NCBI GenBank assembly: GCA_946186205.1
Contig: CAMHMH010000001.1
Coordinates: 744,001 to 808,000, forward strand
DNA from: an uncultured Fretibacterium sp.
GTDB taxonomy: Bacteria > Synergistota > Synergistia > Synergistales > Aminobacteriaceae
DNA: 64,000 nt
Reading direction: 5' to 3'
Part shown: one piece after another, positions 33,371 through 45,057 of the stretch
How positions within the stretch are numbered: position 1 is the stretch's first letter
Layout: every line of letters starts with the position of its first letter
Position numbers and translations under genes: made by a program
Notes under the pieces: model-generated
What the model saw: the letters and a program-made list of their open reading frames with translations, nothing else
What the model was told of the DNA's origin: nothing
Databases searched by the model: none

Positions 33371-35304
33371 ATAATAAAGTAAGAATCTACGACCTTGCCA
33401 GAAAACTCAAGAAGAGTAACAAAGAATTAATAGCCGTATTGCAGCAGCTTGATGTACCTGTAAAATCTCACTCAAGCTCAATAGATGAAGAGACCGCGAA
33501 AATTGTTGAGAACATTCTTAACGAGGCCAGCGAGTCAAAATCACAGGAGAAGAAGCAGCACGGGAATGAACCTGCAAAAGAAAAGCCCGCCCGCACAGAC
33601 AAGCCCAGAGATAAAGACGACAAATTACCGCCCGAAAGAGATTTCAAGCCCGCAGGAAACGCAAAGGGAGCTAATCATTCACACAAGCCCGACAGAAATT
33701 CACAGCATAGTAACCAGAACTCACAGCAGAAAACAGAGACTCCCAAGCCCGCCGAACCCGCAAAGACTTCACAGCCTCCCAAGAATGACCCCGCCAAGCT
33801 CACAGAGCGTCCCCCGATTATTACGGTCATGGGTCATGTCGATCACGGCAAAACGACTCTCCTCGACAAGATAAGGCACTCAAGCATTGCCGAGCATGAA
33901 GCCGGGGGAATCACTCAGCACATCGGCGCATATGTCGTTAAGCAGGACGGTAAAGACATCGTATTTCTCGACACGCCCGGTCATGAAGCATTCTCGGAGA
34001 TGCGCGCAAGGGGTGCTAACGCTACGGACATTGTGATTCTTGTCGTTGGTGCTGATGATGGTGTAATGCCTCAGACAAGGGAAGCAATAGCACACATAAA
34101 AGCCGCCGGAGTTCCTTTAGTCGTCGCGATAAACAAAATCGACAAGCCCGGAGCAAAACCAGACCGAGTCCGACAGCAGTTGAGCGAGATGGGAATATTC
34201 ACAGAAGGCTGGGGCGGTGAAGTCGGAGTCGTAGAGATTTCCGCAAAACAGGGAACAGGAGTCGCTGACCTCTTAGAACGTGTGCTCCTTGAAGCCGAAA
34301 TGCAAGAGCTTAAAGCCGACAGCAAAGCTAACCCCGAAGGCGTTGTGATTGAAGCGAGACTCGACAAAGGAAAAGGCCCGGTTGCAACCGTAATCGTCAA
34401 AAATGGAACGCTCAAAGCAGGAGATACAGTCCTCTTCAATTCGACATGGGGAAGAATCCGAGCTTTGTTCGACTGGTCAGGCAAGGGACTCAAGAGCGCA
34501 GGCCCAAGCACACCCGCTGAAATTTTAGGGCTTGAAGGAGTCCCGAACCCCGGCGAAACATTCCGAGTCGTCAAAAATGAACGTGAAGCAAGAGAGGCTA
34601 TAACCCAGGCAAAAATCAATGAGCGAGACTCTCAGGCTGAAACAAAGAAGGCATCATTTGAGGACTTGTATTCAAACCTTGAAGAAGGCCAACTCCCTCA
34701 CTTGAAACTTGTCGTTAAGTGTGATGTTCAGGGATCACTTGAGGCACTCTGCGCTTCACTTGAGAAACTCGCGACGAATGAAGTCGGCGTGTCAATCGTT
34801 CACAGGGGAGTCGGGCGCATAACTGAGAGTGATATTATGCTTGCTTCCGCGTCAAATGCTGTCATTGTTGGCTTCAACGTAAGGCCGGACGGTAACGCAA
34901 AACGAGTCGCAGAGCTTAACGGAGTCGAGATAAGAATCTACAACGTAATCTATGATGTTATTGATGATGTCAAAGCGGCCATGTCAGGACTCTTGAAGCC
35001 CGTTCTGCGCGAGAACACTCTCGGAGAAGTTGAGGTGCGGAAGCTCTTCAGAGTCCCCAAAGTCGGAACTATCGCAGGCTCTCACGTAACAAAAGGAGTC
35101 GTCAAGAAGGTGAAAGTCAGAGTCATCCGCGACGGCGTTGTGATCTGGGACGGAAGGATTGCCTCACTGCGTCATGAGAAGGACGAAGCAAAAGAGCTTA
35201 AAGCCGGAATGGACTGCGGGATTTCGCTTGAAGGATTCCAGGACTTTAACGAGGGAGATATTCTTGAAGTCTATGATGTTGTAGAGGAGAAACGAACACT
35301 CTAA
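33367..35304 (+). CDS. infB: Translation initiation factor IF-2
   Basis: 645-residue GTPase that brings initiator tRNA to the 30S subunit. An IF2_N domain (about 1-55), a charged low-complexity linker rich in Lys, Pro, Asn and Gln (about 56-145), then the G domain with GHVDHGKTT, DTPGHEAF, NKIDKPGA and SAKQGTGV, followed by domains II, III and IV (C-terminal GDILEVYDVVEEKRTL). The linker is short, giving a compact IF-2. Start is TTG at 33367, inside the stop region of the previous gene. Confidence 0.97.
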   Translation: MNNKVRIYDLARKLKKSNKELIAVLQQLDVPVKSHSSSIDEETAKIVENILNEASESKSQEKKQHGNEPAKEKPARTDKPRDKDDKLPPERDFKPAGNAKGANHSHKPDRNSQHSNQNSQQKTETPKPAEPAKTSQPPKNDPAKLTERPPIITVMGHVDHGKTTLLDKIRHSSIAEHEAGGITQHIGAYVVKQDGKDIVFLDTPGHEAFSEMRARGANATDIVILVVGADDGVMPQTREAIAHIKAAGVPLVVAINKIDKPGAKPDRVRQQLSEMGIFTEGWGGEVGVVEISAKQGTGVADLLERVLLEAEMQELKADSKANPEGVVIEARLDKGKGPVATVIVKNGTLKAGDTVLFNSTWGRIRALFDWSGKGLKSAGPSTPAEILGLEGVPNPGETFRVVKNEREAREAITQAKINERDSQAETKKASFEDLYSNLEEGQLPHLKLVVKCDVQGSLEALCASLEKLATNEVGVSIVHRGVGRITESDIMLASASNAVIVGFNVRPDGNAKRVAELNGVEIRIYNVIYDVIDDVKAAMSGLLKPVLRENTLGEVEVRKLFRVPKVGTIAGSHVTKGVVKKVKVRVIRDGVVIWDGRIASLRHEKDEAKELKAGMDCGISLEGFQDFNEGDILEVYDVVEEKRTL

Positions 35305-35636
35305 TGTTAATCGATTTCAACAAAGAAGACTGGAAAATTTTCGAGGGCATGAACGGCGGAAAAGGAATAACAGCCGCAAAAATGTTCGTGAATCAGTCAG
35401 GCAGAGTCATAGTCAGCAGAATCGAGTCGGGCGCGTCAATCGGTCTTCACACTCAGAGCAGCGGCAACGATATTAATTTTGTCGTCAGCGGAAAAGGCAA
35501 GGCCATCTGCGACGGTGAAGAGGAAATTTTGACTCCCGGTGTCTGCCACTATTGCCCGAAAGACTCAGCGCATACGATAATCAATACGGGCAATGAAGAT
35601 CTAGTGCTGTATACGGTGGTTCAGTATGAGCAGTAA
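35304..35636 (+). CDS. Small cupin-domain protein
   Basis: 110-residue single cupin barrel. Motif 1 is weak (IESGASIGLHTQSSGNDINF, giving His and Asn/Asp rather than HxH...E), motif 2 region reads GVCHYCPKDSAHTIIN with two His. It may bind a metal or small molecule; no reaction can be assigned. It overlaps infB by 1 nt and rbfA by 11 nt, so it is tightly coupled to the translation operon, where such a gene is unexpected. Confidence 0.8.
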   Translation: MLIDFNKEDWKIFEGMNGGKGITAAKMFVNQSGRVIVSRIESGASIGLHTQSSGNDINFVVSGKGKAICDGEEEILTPGVCHYCPKDSAHTIINTGNEDLVLYTVVQYEQ

Positions 35637-36012
35637 TTTACGAATATCACGAATCAACAAAGAGCTTCAGAGGGAGTTAGCATTAATCTTTGAGTCACGC
35701 ATAAAGAAAGAAAGCGTAAAAACAATAATCATTACGGGAGTCGAATGCTCAAAAGATTTGGAGCGTGCAAAAGTTTACTTCACAGCGTTAGAGGCGAGGA
35801 AGTGCCCGGGAATCTTGAAGGACTTGAACGAAATCAAAGGAGCTGTACGCGGATTGTTAGCTCAGTCTGTGAAGCTCAGAAGGATTCCCGCGCTCGAATT
35901 TGTGATTGACACTTCAAGCGCATACGGAGCGAAAATTGATGCCATTCTCGACAGCTTAGGCTTCAAGCAGGACTACAGGCAGGGGAATAATGATGATGAA
36001 CAAGAACTTTGA
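35626..36012 (+). CDS. rbfA: Ribosome-binding factor A
   Basis: 128-residue KH-fold factor for late 30S maturation. Family features include RISRINKELQRELALIFES, ITGVECSKDLERAKVYFT and the C-terminal RRIPALEFVIDTSSAYGAKI. It starts within the cupin gene and overlaps the next gene by 23 nt. Confidence 0.94.
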   Translation: MSSNLRISRINKELQRELALIFESRIKKESVKTIIITGVECSKDLERAKVYFTALEARKCPGILKDLNEIKGAVRGLLAQSVKLRRIPALEFVIDTSSAYGAKIDAILDSLGFKQDYRQGNNDDEQEL

Positions 36013-37012
36013 CCCCGGTAAATTATTGACGGCCTCCGAAACTCTGAAGGCTAATGACAAATGGACGATCTTCACTCACAGGAAATCGGACGGAGATGCG
36101 CTCGGCTCTGCGTCAGCACTATTTGAGGCGGGAGTCAACGCGGGGAAAATTGTCTCATGGTTCAGCCCTGACGAGAGACTCCCCGAAACGTATAAATATC
36201 TCGCTCACTTTGACGACTTCAGGACGTGCGAAAATTTTGCGTTCATTGATGACGGTACATTGTATGTATTTCTTGACTGCGCTACGGAGATTCGGAGCGT
36301 CTCAGGATTCGACATCAGCAACCCGCTGAACTCACTCAACATTGATCATCATGAAGACAATACGAACTATGCGCGCGTGAATTGCGTTGACGGTCTAGCC
36401 TCTTCAACGTGCGAGATGTTATACAGAGTCTTCACGGCGGGGAACTGGGACATCACATTGAACATGGCCGAGTCCCTTTACACCGGGATATACACCGACA
36501 CAGGGAGCTTCTCATTCTCGAACACATCGCAGAGGACTCACGACATCGCCGGAGAGTTAATAGCTCTCGGAGTATCACCCGCAAAGATGACCGACAGAAT
36601 TTCGCAGAACAAAACCCCCGGAGATCTTCAGGTTTGGGCGCGCGCTTTGTCCCGTGTGAAAGTATTCGGGCCTCAAAATATTTTTGCGGTTACGATGGTT
36701 TACGCTGATGATTTCCGCGAGGCCGGAGTCGATATGACCGGGACTGAAGGACTCTCGCAGATGTTCATGTCGATTCGCGGCGTTAAGTTCGCGGCGGTCG
36801 CAACAGAATATCCCGACGGAACAATACGACTCAGCATTCGTTCGCGTGATGGGAGTCCTTTTGGTGCGGGAGAATTTGCGCGTCAGTATGTGGGCGGAGG
36901 ACACGAAAAGGCAGCGGGGTGTTCATTCCCCTGTAAGGCCGGTGAAGTTATGAGTGAGTTAGAAGCGGCAATCCTCAGAAAATATCATGAATGCAATCGT
37001 CCTCATCAATAA
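35990..37012 (+). CDS. nrnA: DHH/DHHA1 phosphoesterase, NrnA-type oligoribonuclease/pAp phosphatase
   Basis: 340 residues. DHH metal motifs are seen: HRKSDGDALGSASAL (DxD), a following FLDCATE, NIDHHEDNTNYA (DHH), and YTGIYTDTGSF; the DHHA1 C-terminal domain ends with GGGHEKAAGC. NrnA degrades short RNA to mononucleotides and dephosphorylates pAp. Three consecutive ATG codons start it (35990, 35993, 35996); the AGGGG site favours the second or third. It lies in the usual rbfA-nrnA-truB order. Confidence 0.92.
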   Translation: MMMNKNFDPGKLLTASETLKANDKWTIFTHRKSDGDALGSASALFEAGVNAGKIVSWFSPDERLPETYKYLAHFDDFRTCENFAFIDDGTLYVFLDCATEIRSVSGFDISNPLNSLNIDHHEDNTNYARVNCVDGLASSTCEMLYRVFTAGNWDITLNMAESLYTGIYTDTGSFSFSNTSQRTHDIAGELIALGVSPAKMTDRISQNKTPGDLQVWARALSRVKVFGPQNIFAVTMVYADDFREAGVDMTGTEGLSQMFMSIRGVKFAAVATEYPDGTIRLSIRSRDGSPFGAGEFARQYVGGGHEKAAGCSFPCKAGEVMSELEAAILRKYHECNRPHQ

Positions 37013-37871
37013 GCCCGTAGATTACCGCTCGTCGAAATGCGTAGCAGTCGCAAAAAGAAAGCTCGGTGTGAAAGTCGGCCATGCAGGAACGTTAGACTCT
37101 ACAGCTTCCGGGCTTCTCGTATTGCTTACGGGGAACGCGACTCGCTTCTGTGAGTTCGTGATGTCATTGCCGAAAGTTTACCGCGCTGTGATTCAGTTCG
37201 GAGCAGAAACTAACACTTACGATTATTCCGGGGATATTGTTTCGGAGAAGGGTTACTCATCTTTTGACGGCTCAATATTCCCGGATGTCTTTTACGGTTT
37301 CAGCGGCTACAGAATGCAGAGGCCCCCGGCAGTCTCAGCGGTTAAGATTGACGGTCAGCCAGCGTACAAATTAGCGCGCTCAGGCCAGGAAGTCGACATG
37401 AAAGAACGCCCCGTATTTTTCCGCCGCGTAAAGATCCTCAAGCCCTACGACATTAACGACGGCACTATGACTCTTGAGGTTCACTGCGGAAGAGGGACAT
37501 ACATCAGGACTCTCGCTCACGATTTGGGAGTAATTGCGGGTTGCGGTGCTTACGTGAAATCGCTCGTGAGAACCTCAACGGGACTCTTCACTATTGATGA
37601 TGCAAATTCGCCTGATGATGACGAAATTACGCCGCTTCCTTTGAGCCGACTCGCTGAAAACTTCACACGTATATATGTCTCGCAGAAAGATTCACGGAGC
37701 TTCACAAACGGAATGAGCATATTAATACGTCAGGCCGCAAGAATTTCACGCGGTGTAACTGTGAACGGATCATTATGCGTTGAGGGCGACTCGTTCTTGG
37801 GGTTCGGGAGCTATGCGGGATATGATTACGTGAAGCCAGATGTCATTGTCCCAAAGGACTCGCTATGCTGA
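36987..37871 (+). CDS. truB: tRNA pseudouridine-55 synthase TruB
   Basis: 294 residues. The catalytic Asp lies in GHAGTLDSTASGLL; RPPAVSAVKIDGQPAYKLAR and GTYIRTLAHDLG are further TruB motifs. It makes the universal pseudouridine 55 in the T-loop of tRNA. Overlaps nrnA by 26 nt and ribF by 7 nt. Confidence 0.95.
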   Translation: MNAIVLINKPVDYRSSKCVAVAKRKLGVKVGHAGTLDSTASGLLVLLTGNATRFCEFVMSLPKVYRAVIQFGAETNTYDYSGDIVSEKGYSSFDGSIFPDVFYGFSGYRMQRPPAVSAVKIDGQPAYKLARSGQEVDMKERPVFFRRVKILKPYDINDGTMTLEVHCGRGTYIRTLAHDLGVIAGCGAYVKSLVRTSTGLFTIDDANSPDDDEITPLPLSRLAENFTRIYVSQKDSRSFTNGMSILIRQAARISRGVTVNGSLCVEGDSFLGFGSYAGYDYVKPDVIVPKDSLC

Positions 37872-38818
37872 TTACTGTCGGAGCTTTTGACGGTTTCCAC
37901 AAAGGACACGCGGAACTGCTCCGAGTTTGCCGGGAGAATGCTGACGGTGATAATTGGGGAGTCGTTACGTTTGACCCGCACCCCTCGGAGTTTCTTGGGA
38001 TTCATCATTCACTCTTCACGCTTGAGGAAAAAGAGTTCATTCGCCGCGTGCTTAATATCCCTAACATGTTTGTGCTGAAATTTGACGCTGAATTGATGAG
38101 GATGACTCCCGAAAATTTCTGGCGGTCATTGCGCGAGCGTCTCAATGTTGACGGTCTTGTTATGGGAAGTGATTTCAGGTTCGGACATGGCCGGGCGGGA
38201 AATGCTGAGTCCCTTCGTGATATGGCGGTTGCTGACGGAGTGAAGCGCGTGAAAATTGTTCCTCTTCTCGACAAGAAAGAATACTCAAGCTCAACGATAC
38301 GCGAAAATGTTTCAGCGGGAAAAATTCATGAGGCCGGGAAATTTTTGGGTTATCCGTTCTTCATGATCAGCAGAATAATTCACGGCAATGAACGCGGAAG
38401 AACGATTCATTTTCCGACAGCAAATCTTGATGTCAGCGGGCGAGTCATTCCTGCTTACGGCGTTTATTCGTCAGCGGTTCTCGTCAATGGCTCGTGGCAC
38501 TGCGGAGCGTTATCCATCGGGAACAATCCGACATTCGGCGACATTCACGAAACAAGAGCGGAGATTCATATTCTTGACTTTCACGGAGATGTTTACGGCG
38601 AAAAATTGCTGACGCTGATTCTGAATCGCGTGCGTGATATTCATACGTTCGCAGACAAAGAAGCACTGATGACTCAAATCGGCCATGACATAAACGAATG
38701 CCGGAAAATTTACAGGGAGGTGATGAACGAACAAGACACAATGAAATTTTCACAATGCGCAAAAGAGATTTACAGCTTACACGATAACTTTACACCTAAC
38801 ATAATAAACTTGAGATAG
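37865..38818 (+). CDS. ribF: Bifunctional riboflavin kinase/FAD synthetase
   Basis: 317 residues. The N-terminal FMN adenylyltransferase domain has GAFDGFHKGH (nucleotide-binding HxGH variant) and SSSTIRENVSAG; the C-terminal kinase domain has GRTIHFPTANLDV and IGNNPTFGDIHETRAEIHIL. It makes FMN and FAD from riboflavin. About 25 residues follow the usual end of the kinase domain, with no motif I can name. Confidence 0.94.
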   Translation: MLITVGAFDGFHKGHAELLRVCRENADGDNWGVVTFDPHPSEFLGIHHSLFTLEEKEFIRRVLNIPNMFVLKFDAELMRMTPENFWRSLRERLNVDGLVMGSDFRFGHGRAGNAESLRDMAVADGVKRVKIVPLLDKKEYSSSTIRENVSAGKIHEAGKFLGYPFFMISRIIHGNERGRTIHFPTANLDVSGRVIPAYGVYSSAVLVNGSWHCGALSIGNNPTFGDIHETRAEIHILDFHGDVYGEKLLTLILNRVRDIHTFADKEALMTQIGHDINECRKIYREVMNEQDTMKFSQCAKEIYSLHDNFTPNIINLR

Positions 38819-38831
38819 AGACGGAAAAATA

Positions 38832-39602
38832 ATGCTGATAGATTCACATTGTCATATAAATTCTGAAGAGTTGCGGCTTGATGCAAGAGCCGTGATTACG
38901 CGCGCAAGGGACGCAGGAGTTCACAAAATGCTCATAGTCGGCTGCGATTACGAGGACTCATGCGAGGCGGCAGCAATGGCTGAGGATTTCTCGCACTTCG
39001 GGCTTTATGCGTCAATAGGGATTCACCCTCACGAGTCGAAACGTTATGAGGAAATCCCCCCGGCATTCACGAAAATTGCGGGCAACAAAAGAGTCGTTGC
39101 TGTCGGTGAAATTGGACTCGATTATCATTATGATCATTCACCAAGAGACACGCAGAAGAAAATGTTTGAGCTTCAGTTGCGGTTCGCGGAGGAAGTCAAT
39201 TTGCCCGTAACGCTTCATATACGCGACGCAATGGACGACGCTATGGAGATATTGACAGTTCATCGCGGACTCAAAATGCTGTTTCACTGTTACAGCGGAG
39301 GACTCGAATACCTTAACGAGGTTCTTGGCATGGGCGGCATGTGCGGGTTCGGCGGTGCTGTTACGTGGGACAATAAATCATCTGAGAATCTCCGGGAAGT
39401 CGCAAGAGTTATCCCGCTCGAAAATATTTTGTGTGAGACTGACTCGCCATACATGACTCCAAGTCCTTTGCGTGGCCGGCGGAATGAGCCTGCTTATGTC
39501 CGATATGTCTATAACACGATCGCAGATGAACGAGATATGAGCCTCGCAGATTTTTCACGTGCTGTTGAGGATAACGCAAAGAGATTCTTCGGGTGGGAAT
39601 AA
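38832..39602 (+). CDS. TatD-family metal-dependent hydrolase/DNase
   Basis: 256 residues. Metal ligands are seen in DSHCHIN, GEIGLDYHYDHSP, LHIRDAMDDA and the late CETDSPYMTP; RNEPAYV is also typical. TatD proteins are 3'-5' exonucleases or related hydrolases. Its stop codon is directly followed by the ATG of tgt. Confidence 0.92.
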   Translation: MLIDSHCHINSEELRLDARAVITRARDAGVHKMLIVGCDYEDSCEAAAMAEDFSHFGLYASIGIHPHESKRYEEIPPAFTKIAGNKRVVAVGEIGLDYHYDHSPRDTQKKMFELQLRFAEEVNLPVTLHIRDAMDDAMEILTVHRGLKMLFHCYSGGLEYLNEVLGMGGMCGFGGAVTWDNKSSENLREVARVIPLENILCETDSPYMTPSPLRGRRNEPAYVRYVYNTIADERDMSLADFSRAVEDNAKRFFGWE

Positions 39603-41682
<2,080 letters not shown>

Positions 41683-41731
41683 CATTCATATATAATAACG
41701 GTTAATAATAATTCAGAAGGAGTGAAAATAA

Positions 41732-43567
41732 ATGAGCTGGATAATTCTTGCACTGACTCTCGGCGCGTCAATCACATCAATAATACACGGAGTATTTATG
41801 CTTTTCGGGTCATTGTCTGTCAGCAGCGGCGCAGTTTTCGGAATACCAAATACACTTCTCGCGAGCCTCCCGATAATCTCAGCGGCAATCGCATTAATCG
41901 GAGGAGTTATAGCCTTCAACCAAAGCAAATGGGGCGCATTATTCCTCTTCATCGCAATGGGATTGTGCGTTCCTGCCCGGGACACATGGCTTTACGGAGG
42001 ACTGTATTTCTTTGCGGGGCTTTTCTGTTTCTTCCTGAAGTCAAAGAAGAATGATGACGCTTATTATGATTATGATGATGAGAATCTGACGGCTGATGAA
42101 GACTCTGCTGACCAGGATTTTTATTACGAGCCTGTAATCCCTCAGCCTATACTGAACAACGACACGCCCGGGGAAGAGCTGCCTCCCGAAAATGAAGACC
42201 CCTTAAGCAGTAATGTTTCAGTGAATGAGGCATTGCAGCTTAACGCCGAGACTCCTAAAATCAGGGCGCACAGAATGACTAAATCATGTCCCGAATGCGG
42301 AGCTATTGTCTCACGCGAGAGCCGTTTTTGTCCCACATGCGGCGCGAAACTTTCGGTGATACTGAATCAGGACGGGGACTTCAAGATTTCGGGGCGCGAT
42401 GATGATATTGACATAGGCAAACTGAATGACCAGCTTTTGACTCCTATGAGCAGTGATGATATTAATGATGTTCAGGAACAACTGCCCGGTGAAACTCAGA
42501 GTGAAGATACTCAGGAGGACACCGGGATGTTGAATATTGATACGAATGATGGTGATGATATGGCTAATGCACAGTCAGCAAATTACAGGTTAGTCAGGCC
42601 GGGAAGAGCAGCGGCGGCAGACAGCACTGCACAGCGGGCAAGCAGCAGGCGCACTCCTTCAGGCAGTGAAGCGGCATCAAGCTACAAGGAATTTTCACGA
42701 GTCGCAATCAAAGGAAAGAAACGGAGCCGTTCATTTGGACGCAGGGTCGTTAGTGCTCTGGTTCTCATTGCAGCAGTTGGAGGAGCATTATACTTCCTCT
42801 TGGGACTCAGGAAACTTCCGCCCGGTGAGCTTCCTCCTATACCGGGCACTGAGACAGTCATCGAGGCCGAAAAGCAGCTGCCTATAGTCCCTGATCCTGC
42901 AGTGCAGGAAAAGCCCAAGCAGATTAGTACCTCAGAGCCGACAGCAATAGCAGTAGCAGAAAACTTGCTGCCCAATTTCACGCCTGAAAGAGAACCGCGG
43001 AACGGAATAATCACAGGAAGCAGCGTAAATGTCAGAGCTGACCACACAACAAGCTCTTCAAGAGTCACGCGCCTCAACGTGAACAGCAAAGTAAACATTC
43101 TCGGAACATTCAACGTAACGTCAGGGAAATTTTCAGGCATATGGTACAACATAAGGACGGGAAATCATGAAGGCTGGGTATACGGCAAGTATGTTCGTCC
43201 AGTAGGCTCCGGGCTTCCTTCAGGGTATTCAAACGCGCTCCTGAAGTCTTTCGGAGGAAACAAGGCGCAATTGATCGAGGCTCTCGGAAATCCTACAAGG
43301 AGTACCGGGTCAAGTGCTGAATGGCCGGGACTCACTGCGACTCTTAAAGGCGATGACGTTACGAAGATCCGAATCACATCGAACAGCCGCGAATTGCAGA
43401 ACGGACTCAAACCCGGAATGAGTGAGACAGCATTGCTTCAGATTATGGGCTACCCTTCAAGCCAAAACGGAAGGAACATGAACTACAACGAGGGCGGCAA
43501 AACAGGACTCACAGTTCAGCTCGACAAGAACAACGCAATAACATCAATCACAGTCAACGAGATATAA
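41732..43567 (+). CDS. Large membrane protein with zinc ribbon, SH3b and BamE-like C-terminus
   Basis: 611 residues, no single named family. Order: three hydrophobic helices (about 4-100), an acidic stretch rich in Asp, Tyr and Glu (107-165), a zinc ribbon (Cys186, 189, 200, 203), a long acidic disordered part (210-330), a basic KKRSRS segment and another membrane helix (about 339-358), a proline-rich linker, a bacterial SH3 domain (about 425-490; GSSVNVRADHTTSSSRV, GWVYGKYV) and a C-terminal part with two short repeats (KSFGGNKAQLIEALGNPT and GLKPGMSETALLQIMGYPS) like SmpA/BamE modules. The SH3 and C-terminal part would face the periplasm and could touch peptidoglycan. AGAAGGAGTG precedes the ATG. 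Confidence 0.75.
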   Translation: MSWIILALTLGASITSIIHGVFMLFGSLSVSSGAVFGIPNTLLASLPIISAAIALIGGVIAFNQSKWGALFLFIAMGLCVPARDTWLYGGLYFFAGLFCFFLKSKKNDDAYYDYDDENLTADEDSADQDFYYEPVIPQPILNNDTPGEELPPENEDPLSSNVSVNEALQLNAETPKIRAHRMTKSCPECGAIVSRESRFCPTCGAKLSVILNQDGDFKISGRDDDIDIGKLNDQLLTPMSSDDINDVQEQLPGETQSEDTQEDTGMLNIDTNDGDDMANAQSANYRLVRPGRAAAADSTAQRASSRRTPSGSEAASSYKEFSRVAIKGKKRSRSFGRRVVSALVLIAAVGGALYFLLGLRKLPPGELPPIPGTETVIEAEKQLPIVPDPAVQEKPKQISTSEPTAIAVAENLLPNFTPEREPRNGIITGSSVNVRADHTTSSSRVTRLNVNSKVNILGTFNVTSGKFSGIWYNIRTGNHEGWVYGKYVRPVGSGLPSGYSNALLKSFGGNKAQLIEALGNPTRSTGSSAEWPGLTATLKGDDVTKIRITSNSRELQNGLKPGMSETALLQIMGYPSSQNGRNMNYNEGGKTGLTVQLDKNNAITSITVNEI

Positions 43568-43609
43568 GCCCACACTCACAGCACAAAATTACACGCAGAG
43601 AAAAGAATG

Positions 43610-43638
43610 TCCCCTTGTTAAGGCAGGGGGATATTTTT
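43610..43638 (+). terminator. Terminator after the zinc-ribbon/SH3 gene
   Basis: TCCCC TTG ... GGGGGA stem followed by TATTTTT; it overlaps the last codons of the convergent MATE gene. Confidence 0.7.
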
Positions 43639-44991
43639 ATCGCCGTCCATCTCACGCAATGCGCTGTACGCAAACGGAACCGCAAGAAGGAATGTCAGTC
43701 CGTCAGCGGCAGGCTGCGCGGCAATTATCCCGGCCAGACCGAATAACTTGTGCCCGACATATAACGCAAGTGCCAGCATGAATCCCTGTCGTGAAGCAGC
43801 AAGAAGACTCGCACGTATTGTCCTTCTTGTGTTCTGCAAAAACATATTGCTGATTGTTACGAAGCTCACTGTCGAATACACGAGGCATTCATAACGCAGA
43901 GCCTGAGACCCTAACGCGATAAGCTCCGAATCATCAGGACGGAACAAAGCTATTATCTTCTCCGCAAACGCATAGCCCGCAATGCTCAGAGCCGCGCAAT
44001 ATACCGCCGTTATCCCCGCGCTGAACCAGAAAGCACGCTTCACACGGTCAAATTTCCCCGCCCCGTAATTGAACCCGCACACAGGCTGAAACCCCTGCCC
44101 GAACCCTAACACGATTGACGTTGCGAACATGCACACACGGAACACTATCGACAGCGCAGCAATTGCCGTATCACCGTAGAACCCCGCAAGCTGATTCATA
44201 TATGCCATTGAGACACTAGCGAGTCCCTGACGGCCTAACGAGGGAAGCCCGCCCGCTGTGATTTCCTTGTAGTGCGAAAATTCCGGCCTGAAGTTGCGAA
44301 TGCTCAGCTTGATTCCGTCTCTCCTCCCTGAAAGCCTGAACAATAATATGAAGCTCACAATCTGGGAAATCATTGTTGCGAATGACGCGCCGGCGACTCC
44401 CATATCAAGCGCGAATATAAATACAGGGTCAAGAATTATATTCAGGATTGCTCCCGATGTTATTCCGAGCATTGAGACAAAAGCGTTGCCCTGAAAACGC
44501 ATCTGGTTGTTCATCACAAACGAACACATTATGAACGGAGTCCCTATCAATATGTACCTGAAGTATTCCCGCGCATATGGCAGTATCGTTTCTGTTGAGC
44601 CCAAAAGGATTAATATATCGTCCATAAACATGAAGCCTATCACCGCAATCATTATCCCCGTGAACAATGCCGTGAAAAATCCTGTTGACGCAATCATCAC
44701 AGCACCTTCACGATTCCTTGCGCCCAATGCACGCGAGATATAGTTCGCGCTTCCCTGCCCGAAGAAAAACGCGACAGCCTGAATGAATGCCATGTACGAG
44801 AACACAACGCCCACAGCAGCCGGGGACTGAACATCGATTCCCGCGACGTAAAATGTATCGGCCATGTTGTAAACCGCGCTGATCATCATCGTGATTATTG
44901 ACGGTACTGCGAGCTTAAGCACTAATTTGCTGACGGGGTGAGTCGTCATCATGATAAATTTTCTGTCCTGTGAAAAATTTGCGCTGCTCAT
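43618..44991 (-). CDS. MATE-family multidrug/Na+ exporter (copy 1)
   Basis: About 457 residues with twelve hydrophobic helices in two homologous halves. Family motifs are seen: KLAVPSIITMMISAVYNMADT near the start (short form NMADTFYVAG), GQGSANYISRALG, GFGQGFQPVCGFNYGAG in the second half. Start 44991 chosen as AGGAGG lies upstream; a frame to 45039 lacks one. MATE proteins export drugs or metabolites using Na+ or H+. Substrate unknown. Divergent from the sugar transferase gene. Confidence 0.92.
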   Translation of the reverse strand: MSSANFSQDRKFIMMTTHPVSKLVLKLAVPSIITMMISAVYNMADTFYVAGIDVQSPAAVGVVFSYMAFIQAVAFFFGQGSANYISRALGARNREGAVMIASTGFFTALFTGIMIAVIGFMFMDDILILLGSTETILPYAREYFRYILIGTPFIMCSFVMNNQMRFQGNAFVSMLGITSGAILNIILDPVFIFALDMGVAGASFATMISQIVSFILLFRLSGRRDGIKLSIRNFRPEFSHYKEITAGGLPSLGRQGLASVSMAYMNQLAGFYGDTAIAALSIVFRVCMFATSIVLGFGQGFQPVCGFNYGAGKFDRVKRAFWFSAGITAVYCAALSIAGYAFAEKIIALFRPDDSELIALGSQALRYECLVYSTVSFVTISNMFLQNTRRTIRASLLAASRQGFMLALALYVGHKLFGLAGIIAAQPAADGLTFLLAVPFAYSALREMDGDKNIPLP

Positions 44992-45057
44992 TGTGAATCC
45001 TCCTGACAAAGTCTCATGATATACTAGCAAAAATCCCATGAAAGGCGTTTATACGCT

